From B2-G16 sp964528085 (GTDB lineage Bacteria; Bipolaricaulota; Bipolaricaulia; UBA7950; UBA9294), in assembly GCA_964528085.1 (NCBI GenBank), contig CAZGRE010000020.1, positions 1-23,987 on the forward strand: DNA of 23,987 nt, given 5' to 3'. The translations under genes were made by a program, and so were the position numbers. Numbering within the stretch: position 1 is the stretch's first letter; the number at the start of each line of letters is the position of its first letter. The notes beneath the pieces are model-generated. The model was given only the letters and a program-made list of their open reading frames with translations. It made no database searches and was not told where the DNA came from. Of the stretch, positions 1 to 7,412 are shown piece after piece.

Positions 1-999
1 ACCCGGTTGGTGGAGCGTCATCCGAGCGTGGAAGAGGTCTATCTCCTTCACTTCCGTTCCCCGTTCGCGCGGGAATTCGCGGAGATGAGGGAGTTCGTCC
101 GGGAGGAGTGGCCCGGAGTCAGCTTTCGGACGCAGTCGTTGAAGCGAGAATACCGCCTCCTCATCGGCCTGTCAGGGGATTCCTTCTCCCTAACCCGCAG
201 CTGCATCAATTGCCGGACGGTCCTCCTGGCGCGGGCGGTCCGGTACATGGAGAGGGTCGGGGCCGATCTGATTGTCACCGGCGAGATCGCCGGCGAGCAC
301 GGACTGTGGGGAGCGACGCTTGCGCGGATCGCGAAGAGCGTCGAGTTGGAGGGGAGGATCCTCCGTCCCCTCTGTTCGCCGGGGCTCAAGCTCGATGTCG
401 ACGATCTGTTGGAATGGGCGGATCCCATCGGCGGGGCTCGCCTCTCCCATGAGGCCCTTCAAGGATTGGCGGGTGAGCTGGGGATGGACCCGGACGATCC
501 GCTCGGCTCACTGGCCAGGTGCAAGCTGACGACGCCCGGTTTCGGGGATCGCGTCGCCGATCTCTTCTGCGACACCGGGTTCACGCTGAATGCACTGCGG
601 CTCCTCGATCTGCGGCTTTACTACGAGATCTCCCCCGACATCAGGATGGTGGTGGCGCTCGACGGGCGGGAGAAGCGCCTCCTCCAAGATCTCTTCCTCC
701 CTCAGGATCTGCGGGTCTATCCCGCAACCCCGCACGGACCGATGACCCTCGTCAGGACGGACTGGGACAATAAATCGGACTTCGCTCGTGATAAGATCAT
801 CAAGCTCGCTTGCCGGATCACAGCGACGCACGCCAGCGGGACCCCCGGTGTCCCGGTCCCGGTCTACTATCGCTTCGAGAGCGAAGATGAGAAGTGGCTG
901 ATCAACGTCCTCCCGTTCGACTCCCCCGCCGATGTCTCATCGCTGGCGACGGTTAAGGTGGTCCCGCTCGAGACGCGCGGCGCCTCGGCCTTGAAATGA
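1..999 (+). CDS. PP-loop tRNA thiolation-type protein (MnmA/ThiI-like, NFACT-R-like C-terminus), 5' partial
   Basis: The reading frame is open from the first base, so the true start and the expected SGGxDS ATP-binding loop lie upstream; the TTG at 7 is only the first possible start inside the window. Numbering from that TTG, a CxxC pair (C66, C69) is followed by an IVTGE segment near 91-95 and a CKLTTPGF-type motif near 174. These are landmarks of adenine-nucleotide alpha-hydrolase proteins usually annotated as MnmA-like tRNA 2-thiolation enzymes. The last 130 residues resemble the NFACT-R-like (DUF814) tail found on many of them. The predicted role is ATP-dependent sulfur transfer to tRNA; substrate and sulfur donor are unknown. 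The usual GQRPMSQ-like stretch reads GEHGLWG here. The family assignment is fairly secure, the exact reaction is not. Confidence 0.75.
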   Translation, partial: TRLVERHPSVEEVYLLHFRSPFAREFAEMREFVREEWPGVSFRTQSLKREYRLLIGLSGDSFSLTRSCINCRTVLLARAVRYMERVGADLIVTGEIAGEHGLWGATLARIAKSVELEGRILRPLCSPGLKLDVDDLLEWADPIGGARLSHEALQGLAGELGMDPDDPLGSLARCKLTTPGFGDRVADLFCDTGFTLNALRLLDLRLYYEISPDIRMVVALDGREKRLLQDLFLPQDLRVYPATPHGPMTLVRTDWDNKSDFARDKIIKLACRITATHASGTPGVPVPVYYRFESEDEKWLINVLPFDSPADVSSLATVKVVPLETRGASALK

Positions 1000-1018
1000 G
1001 GGGAGGAGAAGCTATACT
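991..1018 (+). promoter_or_regulatory. Sigma70-type promoter for fmdB-rpoC
   Basis: TTGAAA (991-996) and TATACT (1013-1018) are separated by 16 bp, a near-consensus sigma70 promoter. The -35 box overlaps the stop codon of the upstream PP-loop gene. A start site near 1025 would give a leader of about 100 nt before fmdB. A 6-bp dyad, GAGAAG (1006-1011) and CTTCTC (1019-1024), brackets the -10 box and could be an operator. No other promoter of this quality lies before rpoC, so rpoC is probably read from here. Confidence 0.6.
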
Positions 1019-1126
1019 CTTCTCTTCAGGTTCGCAAAGAAACAAAGCGGAGGAGGATCTGCTTAAAAAGCGGTCCGAATTTATTTAGGTGGCTGTGAGA
1101 ACCCCGGTTCTAGAAGAGGGGGGCCT

Positions 1127-1384
1127 ATGCCTTTTTATCGTTACGAATGCATGGAATGCAAAGGGACTTTCAAGGTTCTCCAGCAGAACGGAGACCGGGA
1201 TCCGGCCGTCTGTCCCGCCTGCGGGAGCAAGCGGACGAGGAGGCTCCTGCCCCGGATCGGGGTCGTCTATAAGGGATCCGGCTATTATTCGACCGATTAT
1301 CGCAGGAAGAGGACCAAGGCGGCGGAGGGGAACGGCGGCAAGGGGAAGGAACCTGCGGCGACCGTCTCCGAAGCCGAAGGGTAA
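1127..1384 (+). CDS. FmdB-family zinc-ribbon protein
   Basis: An 85-residue protein beginning MPFYRYEC, the hallmark N-terminus of the FmdB / CxxC-CxxC putative regulatory family. Two zinc-ligand pairs, C8-C11 and C29-C32, form a predicted zinc ribbon. They are followed by RRLLPRIGVVYKGSGYY, matching the family's conserved FxGxGFY-type segment, and a charged low-complexity tail rich in Lys, Gly and Ala. The family's biochemical role is unknown; the name comes from a gene next to formamidase. A purine-rich stretch (1115-1123) provides the ribosome binding site. The gene sits between a strong promoter and rpoC, where rpoB is normally expected, so it is probably cotranscribed with rpoC. Whether it acts in transcription is speculation. 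Confidence 0.85.
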   Translation: MPFYRYECMECKGTFKVLQQNGDRDPAVCPACGSKRTRRLLPRIGVVYKGSGYYSTDYRRKRTKAAEGNGGKGKEPAATVSEAEG

Positions 1385-1413
1385 GCGGTACGCCCCCTGA
1401 CGATCATCCTCAT

Positions 1414-1419
1414 AGGAGG
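1414..1419 (+). promoter_or_regulatory. Strong orphan Shine-Dalgarno sequence (AGGAGG)
   Basis: A full-consensus AGGAGG lies 30 nt after the fmdB stop and nearly 90 nt before the rpoC start, too far away to serve rpoC. It is the main evidence for the short leader ORF that begins at 1424. The rest of the 1385-1507 interval shows no convincing promoter or terminator. Confidence 0.5.
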
Positions 1420-1423
1420 AAAG

Positions 1424-1507
1424 GTGTGTTCTTCTGACGGCTCGGCGGGGTGGGCCGCTTGTTCTTGCGCGGACAGGGTTACGCGATGCCAGGGCGAGGT
1501 GAGATAA
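1424..1507 (+). CDS. Possible 27-codon leader peptide upstream of rpoC
   Basis: A short ORF starts at GTG 1424, four bases after a perfect AGGAGG (1414-1419). It stops at TAA 1505-1507, so its stop directly touches the GTG start of rpoC at 1508. The predicted peptide, MCSSDGSAGW... ending QGEVR, has four cysteines and resembles nothing I know. The strong Shine-Dalgarno sequence and the exact stop/start abutment suggest translational coupling or a regulatory leader. A second GTG at 1426 would give only a three-codon ORF (Met-Phe-Phe). rpoC has its own GAGGTGAG at 1496-1503, so coupling is not required. Amino-acid conservation has not been tested; the ORF could be chance. Confidence 0.35.
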   Translation: MCSSDGSAGWAACSCADRVTRCQGEVR

Positions 1508-4500
1508 GTGATTTCTGGCGATGACATCAAGCGGTTGAAGCTTCAGCTCGCTTCCCCGGCTACGATCCTCAGTTGGTCGCACGGGGAGATCACCGAGTCT
1601 GAGACGATCAACTACCGCACACATCGTGCCGAACGGGGCGGGCTGTATGCGGAGGAGATCTTCGGGCCGGTCAACGATTACGAGTGCGCATGCGGGAAGT
1701 ATAAGGGTAAGAAGTATGAGGGGATCACGTGCGAGAAATGCCACGTGCTCGTTACCGACTCGTCCGTCCGCCGCGTCAACATGGCTCATATCCAGCTGGC
1801 GAGCCCGGTCGTTCACTTCTGGTTCTTGAAGGGGGTCTCGAGCCTCCTCAGCCGGCTTCTCGGGATGAAGAAGCGGGAGCTGCAGCGGATCGCCTACTAC
1901 GAGACCGAACCGATTGAGCAGGCGCTGTACATCGTCACCTCCTCCGGATGCAAGGAGGTCCGGCCGCGGGAGACGCTGTATTCCCTGGAATACGAGGTCC
2001 TCTGGCAGGCATTCCCGTTCGAGGTCGAGCCGGCGTACTACATCGAGAAGTCCCCTCGCGTCGTCGCAGAGGAGGCGGGGAGGGTGACGATCGAGGACCG
2101 CCAGCTGACGAACGGGGAAAAGATCCGCTCCGTCGTGATCGGCTCACAGGAATACCCGCTCGTAGGGGATGTCGATCTCCTCGTCGAGGACGGGGATGAG
2201 GTGGAGGCCGAGACGGTCATCGCCGAGAGACCGGTGGGAGAGGTCTGCTCGAAGACGGCGTTCGATATGCTCGTCGACCGTTACGGGGCGGGGGTGAAGG
2301 GGGAGGCCCTCGATCGCGAGGTCATCGATAGCCTCGTCTTCATCGTTATCAGGATCAAGGACCCGAAGGTTCCGCTATCGATCGGGGATCGGCTCACGAT
2401 CCTGGAGAAGCGGGCGTACGAGAGGATATACCCGGGCGGGTTCATCGCCGAGACGGGTGCGGCGGGGATCAAGGGGCTCCTTGAGGTCATCGATCTGGAT
2501 GAGCTTCATCGCACGTTGACCGAGCAGATCGAGCGCGAGACGGCGCTTGGGAACCAGCGGCGGTTGATCAAACGCCTCGAGGTCGTCGATCAGCTCCGCT
2601 CGTCCGGTAACAACCCGCAGGACATGATCCTCGAGGTGATACCGGTCCTCCCCCCCGACCTCCGGCCGATGATCCAGCTCGAGGGGGGGAAGTTCGCCAC
2701 CACCGATCTGAATGACCTCTATAGGAGGATCATCAACCGGAACAACCGGCTGAAGAAGCTGATCGACATGGGGGCGCCTGAGGTGATCCTCCGGAACGAG
2801 CGGAGGATGCTCCAGGAGGCGGTCGACGCCCTGATCCACAACGAGAAGAAGGAGAACCCGATCAAGGGGCGGGATAACCGGCCGCTCAAGTCGCTCTCCG
2901 AGCGGATCCACGGGAAGCACGGACGCCTCCGTCGGAACCTCCTCGGCCGCCGCGTCGACTACTCGGGCCGCGCAGTGATCGTCGTCGATCCGAAGCTGAA
3001 GCTCTCCCAGTGCGGAATCCCGAAGAAGATGGCCCTCGAGCTGTTCAAGCCGTTCATCCTCCATTATCTGGAGACGACGACCTTCTCCGATTTCGACGAG
3101 ATCAAGAACCGCGCCCTGATGGGGGAGATGCCGGAGGTGTGGGACATCCTCGACAAGTTGATCAAGGACCATCCTGTCCTGTTGAACCGCGCTCCCACCC
3201 TCCACCGCCTCTCGATGCAGGCGTTCGAGCCGGTCCTCGTCGACGGGGAAGCGATCCACATCCATCCCCTCGTCTGTCCGCCGTACAACGCCGACTTCGA
3301 CGGCGACCAGATGGCGGTTCACCTCCCCCTCTCGCCCGAGGCGATCAAGGAGGCGCGGGAGCTGATGGCCGCCCCGCGGAACATCCTATCCCCGGCGAAC
3401 GGGGAGCCGCTCAGCCTCCCGACCCAGGACCCGATCTTCGCCTACTACTACCTGACCGTGTTGGACGAGGAGGGGAAGGGGGCGGGGAAGGCGTTCCGCG
3501 ACATCGACGAGGCGCGGAAGGCGTACGAGGGAGGGATCATCGACCTTCACAGCCCGGTGAAGATCCGGATCGACGGGAAGCTGATCGATACGACGCTCGG
3601 CCGGGCGGAGCTGAACCTCGTCCTCCCCGAAGATATCCGCGACTACGACTGCGTCATCGATCGACGCGCGGTGAAAAGGATTACCATGGAGTGCTATCAC
3701 CGCTACGGGTGGGAGAAGGCGGCGCAGGTCCTCGATGACCTGAAGGATCTCGGGTTTAAGTACGCCACCCTTTCCGGGCTCACGATCTCGATCAAGGACT
3801 GCCTGATCCCAGAGGAAAAAGAGGAGATCGTCCGCAACTCGCTCGCAGCGGTCCAGCGGATCGAGACGATGTACAAAATGGGGTTGGCCACCGACGAAGA
3901 ACGGCGTAACGCCGTGATCCGGATCTGGCGCCGGACGGTCGATGAGGTCGAGAGGGTGACGATGGAGAACCTCCGGCGGCATAAGTTTAACCCGGTGTAC
4001 GGGATGGTCACATCAGGGGCACGCGGCGGTCCGGATCAGGTGAAGCAGCTCTCCGGGATGCGCGGACCGATGGCCGGGCCGTCCGGTGAGATCATAGAGC
4101 GGCCGGTCATCTCCAACTTCCGCGAGGGCCTGGACATGATGGAATACTTCATATCGACCCACGGGGGGAGGAAGGGGGCGGCGGACACGGCGCTGAAGAC
4201 CGCCGATTCCGGGTATCTGACGCGCCGGCTCGTCGATGCCTCGTCCGATACGATCATCCGCGCCGTCGACTGCGGGACGAGCCAGGGGATCGATATCGAT
4301 CCGCTCCGGTTCAGCAAGACGGAGGTCATGGAGTCGATCGAGGACCGTATCTACGGCCGGGTGACGGCGCACCCGGTCATCGATCCGAGCAGCGGGGAGA
4401 TCATCGTCGAGGCTAACCAATGGATCACCCGCGATATCGCCTCTCATCTCGGTCAGCTGGAGTGCGAGCTCTCCCTCGGGAGCCCGGCGGGGAGGGAGAG

Positions 4501-6481
4501 GGTGGTCGGTACGAAGAGCGTCGAGGACATAACCGATCCGAAGGGAGGGCGCGTCCTTGTAAGAGCGGATGAGCTCCTGACATCGAGGTTGGTCGAGACC
4601 CTGCACAAGGCGGGGATCAAGCGGATCCGCGTCCGGCCGCGGATCGTCATCCGGTCGGCGATGACCTGCGAGCTCCCGGGCGGGGTATGCCAGCTCTGTT
4701 ACGGGTACGACATGAGCAACCATCGGCCGGTCGAGCTCGGTACGGCGGTGGGGGTTATCGCCGCCCAGTCGGTCGGGGAGCCAGGGACGCAGCTGACGAT
4801 GCGGACGTTCCACACCGGCGGTGTCGCCGGCGAGGACATCACCCAGGGGCTCCCGCGCGCCGAGGAGCTGTTCGAGGCGCGGAAGGCGACGAAGGGGGGA
4901 GAAGCCGGCATCTCCCCGCTCGACGGTCACGTGACGGACATCACCTCGACCGCCACCGGAGGGGATCGGGTCGAGATCACCGGCGAGCCGCGGACCGCGA
5001 CGATCCCCGCCGCGATCCTCGCCGCGGCTGAAGGGGAGGAGGTCGAGGTCTCCTCCCTGATCGATCCGTTGAGCCCGTGCACGGGCGAGGTATACCTGAT
5101 CCCCGGGCCGGATGGGAAACAGGAACTGATGATCATAGACACATCCTCCGGGGATCGTTCCTACCCCCTCCCTCCCGGTGCGAAGCCGAAGGTGAAGACG
5201 GGAGACAGGGTCTCGGAGGGGGACGCCCTGACCGAGAGATTCAACGTCGAGCCGATCGTTGCCGATCGGCGGGGGAAGCTCCTTATCTCTGAGGAGGACG
5301 ACCGCCTCTTCCAGATCGTTGACGAGGAGGGGAACGTCGTCGTTGAACATCGGATCCCGTACGGGGCGCGGCTGATGGTCGAGCCGGGCTCGACGGTCTC
5401 GGAAGGGAATCGGATCACATCCCGTTCGAAGCCGATATTCATCCAAGCGGAGAACGAGGGGACGGCGATCGTCCTCCCCGATCGGATCCTCGTGTACAAC
5501 CCCGAGGGGAACGGGATCTGCATCCCGCTCACCCCTGATATCTCCCCGCTCAAGAGGCATGGGGACCCGGTAAAGGCGAAGGAGCACGTCGTCCGGCTGG
5601 AGTTGGCCCACACCGGGACGGTACGGATCGAATCGATCGAGATAGATGACGGGATCGCCACCCTCCGGTTGGAGCCGAAGAGCATAGTGAAGATCGATAA
5701 GGCGGTGACGGTCAGGGTCGGCGACAAGATCGAGGAGGGGGACCTCCTCACCAAGGGGGTTGTCGCCCCTCACGCCCTCCTTGAGACGGCCGGTGTGCAG
5801 AAGGCGAGGCGCTACCTTCTAACTGAAATCCACAAGGTCTACAAACAGCAAGGGGTGGACATCAACGATAAGCACCTCGAGGTGATCATCCGCCAGATCC
5901 TCAATAACGTCAGGATCGTCGACCGCGGGGATTCCCGCTTCCTCCTCGGCGATCTCGTCCCGCTCGAGGAGTTCCGTGAGGAGGTCCGCCTCCTCTCCGA
6001 ATGGAACCAGGAGGCGGAACGGATGAGACGGGAGGCGATCGGGAGCAAGATCGCCGAGGATCTCACCTCCGGTGGGGGGATCATCGCCACGGCCGGCGAG
6101 GCGTTGACCGAGGATATAATCGCGGCGGCGCGGCGCGCCGGCCTGACGGTCGTTCGGATCGAGCGCGATGGGGGATCGGTCGAGATCCCGCTCGGGGAGA
6201 AGAGCCTCCCCGCCGGCGAGCGCGAGCTCCTCCGGATCTCGAAGGCCGCCCTTCAGACGAAGGGCTGGCTGTCCGCCGCCTCGTTCCAACGGACGACGAA
6301 GGTCCTCGCCGAGGCGGCCCTTCGCGGCGAGGTCGATGAACTCGACGGCCTGAAGCCGAGCATCATCGTCGGGAAGAGGATCCCCGCCGGTACCGGTTTC
6401 CCTCTCAGGAAGGATGAAGAGGGCGGCTTAGAGGCCGAGGGGGCCGCGGCGGAAGCAGAGGAGAAAGTGGAGACGGGTTGA
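1508..6481 (+). CDS. rpoC: DNA-directed RNA polymerase subunit beta'
   Basis: This 1657-residue protein is the RNA polymerase clamp and active-site subunit. The GTG start gives DIKRLKLQLASP, the usual beta' N-terminus. Zinc site 1 is C60, C62, C75, C78. The catalytic Mg loop NADFDGDQ supplies D596, D598 and D600. Zinc site 2 is C922, C1054, C1061, C1064. The trigger loop is intact, with M1098 and H1102 and no E. coli SI3-type insertion. Two large non-core segments stand out. One, about residues 130-350, lies between the zinc finger and the double-psi barrel and looks like the Thermus/Thermotoga N-terminal insertion. The other, about 1130-1417, replaces the roughly 85 residues E. coli has between the trigger region and the jaw/C-terminal part; it reads as tandem barrel-sandwich-like repeats. 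rpoB is not the upstream neighbour. GAGGTGAG (1496-1503) is the ribosome binding site. Confidence 0.98.
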   Translation: MISGDDIKRLKLQLASPATILSWSHGEITESETINYRTHRAERGGLYAEEIFGPVNDYECACGKYKGKKYEGITCEKCHVLVTDSSVRRVNMAHIQLASPVVHFWFLKGVSSLLSRLLGMKKRELQRIAYYETEPIEQALYIVTSSGCKEVRPRETLYSLEYEVLWQAFPFEVEPAYYIEKSPRVVAEEAGRVTIEDRQLTNGEKIRSVVIGSQEYPLVGDVDLLVEDGDEVEAETVIAERPVGEVCSKTAFDMLVDRYGAGVKGEALDREVIDSLVFIVIRIKDPKVPLSIGDRLTILEKRAYERIYPGGFIAETGAAGIKGLLEVIDLDELHRTLTEQIERETALGNQRRLIKRLEVVDQLRSSGNNPQDMILEVIPVLPPDLRPMIQLEGGKFATTDLNDLYRRIINRNNRLKKLIDMGAPEVILRNERRMLQEAVDALIHNEKKENPIKGRDNRPLKSLSERIHGKHGRLRRNLLGRRVDYSGRAVIVVDPKLKLSQCGIPKKMALELFKPFILHYLETTTFSDFDEIKNRALMGEMPEVWDILDKLIKDHPVLLNRAPTLHRLSMQAFEPVLVDGEAIHIHPLVCPPYNADFDGDQMAVHLPLSPEAIKEARELMAAPRNILSPANGEPLSLPTQDPIFAYYYLTVLDEEGKGAGKAFRDIDEARKAYEGGIIDLHSPVKIRIDGKLIDTTLGRAELNLVLPEDIRDYDCVIDRRAVKRITMECYHRYGWEKAAQVLDDLKDLGFKYATLSGLTISIKDCLIPEEKEEIVRNSLAAVQRIETMYKMGLATDEERRNAVIRIWRRTVDEVERVTMENLRRHKFNPVYGMVTSGARGGPDQVKQLSGMRGPMAGPSGEIIERPVISNFREGLDMMEYFISTHGGRKGAADTALKTADSGYLTRRLVDASSDTIIRAVDCGTSQGIDIDPLRFSKTEVMESIEDRIYGRVTAHPVIDPSSGEIIVEANQWITRDIASHLGQLECELSLGSPAGRERVVGTKSVEDITDPKGGRVLVRADELLTSRLVETLHKAGIKRIRVRPRIVIRSAMTCELPGGVCQLCYGYDMSNHRPVELGTAVGVIAAQSVGEPGTQLTMRTFHTGGVAGEDITQGLPRAEELFEARKATKGGEAGISPLDGHVTDITSTATGGDRVEITGEPRTATIPAAILAAAEGEEVEVSSLIDPLSPCTGEVYLIPGPDGKQELMIIDTSSGDRSYPLPPGAKPKVKTGDRVSEGDALTERFNVEPIVADRRGKLLISEEDDRLFQIVDEEGNVVVEHRIPYGARLMVEPGSTVSEGNRITSRSKPIFIQAENEGTAIVLPDRILVYNPEGNGICIPLTPDISPLKRHGDPVKAKEHVVRLELAHTGTVRIESIEIDDGIATLRLEPKSIVKIDKAVTVRVGDKIEEGDLLTKGVVAPHALLETAGVQKARRYLLTEIHKVYKQQGVDINDKHLEVIIRQILNNVRIVDRGDSRFLLGDLVPLEEFREEVRLLSEWNQEAERMRREAIGSKIAEDLTSGGGIIATAGEALTEDIIAAARRAGLTVVRIERDGGSVEIPLGEKSLPAGERELLRISKAALQTKGWLSAASFQRTTKVLAEAALRGEVDELDGLKPSIIVGKRIPAGTGFPLRKDEEGGLEAEGAAAEAEEKVETG

Positions 6482-6506
6482 GCCGGATTCGGGATGGGCT
6501 TATAAT
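6478..6506 (+). promoter_or_regulatory. Sigma70-type promoter for the rpsL-led ribosomal block
   Basis: TTGAGC (6478-6483) spans the rpoC stop codon and is followed after 17 bp by a perfect TATAAT (6501-6506). The expected start near A6513 leaves a leader of about 17 nt containing AGGAGAT (6520-6526) just before the rpsL ATG. Expression of rpsL and the genes below it can therefore be set independently of rpoC. I see no attenuator or protein-binding leader in so short a transcript start. Confidence 0.7.
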
Positions 6507-6529
6507 CGCTGCACCCTTTAGGAGATAAG

Positions 6530-6901
6530 ATGCCGACAATCAATCAGCTAATAAGAATGGGCCGGAAGCCGAAGTCGAAGAAGAGCAGGGCCCCGCAGCT
6601 CGATGCCTGCCCGCAGCGGCGTGGGGTCTGCACGCGCGTTTACACGCGCACCCCGAAGAAGCCGAACTCCGCCCTCCGGAAGGTGGCGCGCGTCCGGCTG
6701 AGCAACGGGAAGGAAGTGACGGCCTATATCGGCGGGGAGGGGCACAACCTTCAGGAGCACTCGATGGTCCTCGTCCGCGGCGGGCGCGTGAAGGACCTCC
6801 CTGGGGTGCGGTATCACATCGTTCGCGGGACCTTGGACGCCGAGGGAGTGGAAGGCCGCCGCCAGGGGCGCTCGAAGTACGGCACTAAGAAGGGGAGCTA
6901 A
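6530..6901 (+). CDS. rpsL: 30S ribosomal protein S12
   Basis: S12 sits at the decoding centre and monitors codon-anticodon pairing. The 123-residue protein has the diagnostic TPKKPNSALRKV block at 41-52 and GGRVKDLPGVRYH at 84-96. K43 and K88, where streptomycin-resistance substitutions occur in other bacteria, are the usual lysines. D89, the RimO methylthiolation site in E. coli, is present. It is the first gene of the str-type operon, has its own promoter, and has a good AGGAGAT ribosome binding site 4 nt before the ATG. The stop is followed 3 nt later by rpsG. Nothing is abnormal in length or motifs. Confidence 0.98.
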   Translation: MPTINQLIRMGRKPKSKKSRAPQLDACPQRRGVCTRVYTRTPKKPNSALRKVARVRLSNGKEVTAYIGGEGHNLQEHSMVLVRGGRVKDLPGVRYHIVRGTLDAEGVEGRRQGRSKYGTKKGS

Positions 6902-6904
6902 GAG

Positions 6905-7363
6905 ATGAAGATCCCGGGCCGCGACGTCACTCCTGATATCAAATATAACAGCAAGCTTTTAGCTAAGCTTATCAACTATGTCATGGTCGACGGCAAGAAG
7001 GCGCTCGCCGAGCGGATCGTTTACGAGGCGCTGGACATCCTCGAGACGAAGAGCGACGCTCCGGCCCTCGACGTCTTCAACGAGGCGGTAGCCAACTGTT
7101 CCCCCCGGTTGGAGGTCCGCACCCGCCGGGTCGGTGGTGCGAACTATCAGGTTCCATACGAGGTCCCTCCCGACCGGCAGATCGCCCTCGCCCTCCGCTG
7201 GATCGTCAGCGCCGCCCGCGCCCGGGGAGAACACACGATAGCCGAGCGCTTGGCGGCGGAGATCTTCGACGCTTCCCGCAAGGAGGGAAAGGCGTACAAC
7301 AAGAGGCTCGACGCCCATCGCATGGCAGAGGCGAACAAGGCGTTCGCTCACTACCGCTGGTAG
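6905..7363 (+). CDS. rpsG: 30S ribosomal protein S7
   Basis: S7 nucleates assembly of the 30S head by binding the 3' major domain of 16S rRNA and lines the E site. The 152-residue product carries the conserved LAKLINYVMVDGKK helix, the VGGANYQVPYEV beta-hairpin (about 79-90) and the C-terminal AHYRW. GGGGAG (6892-6897) is the ribosome binding site, overlapping the end of rpsL. In E. coli S7 is the autogenous repressor of the str operon, but the 3-nt rpsL-rpsG gap leaves no room for the E. coli-type intercistronic operator. Regulation here must work differently or act elsewhere. Confidence 0.98.
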   Translation: MKIPGRDVTPDIKYNSKLLAKLINYVMVDGKKALAERIVYEALDILETKSDAPALDVFNEAVANCSPRLEVRTRRVGGANYQVPYEVPPDRQIALALRWIVSAARARGEHTIAERLAAEIFDASRKEGKAYNKRLDAHRMAEANKAFAHYRW

Positions 7364-7412
7364 CGTGACCTCCCCCTTCCCCGCATCATTCGAACCTAAG
7401 TGAGGTAGTCCG

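Noticed and set aside
1085..1816. Minus-strand open frame (243 codons) across fmdB and the rpoC start
   Set aside because: It opposes two clear plus-strand genes and their spacer, and shows only low-complexity Arg/Pro/Leu content.
5251..5270. 8-bp inverted repeat GCCGATCG with a 4-nt loop in rpoC
   Set aside because: Built from the GATC-rich codon pattern common in this genome; no T tract and mid-gene, so not a convincing terminator or site.
4013..5773. Long minus-strand open frame (586 codons) antisense to rpoC
   Set aside because: The plus strand is an unambiguous beta' gene. The antisense frame has composition forced by the GC-rich codon pattern and no recognisable motif.
6902..6904. E. 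coli-type S7 autoregulatory operator between rpsL and rpsG
   Set aside because: The gap is only 3 nt, leaving no intercistronic structure to hold it.
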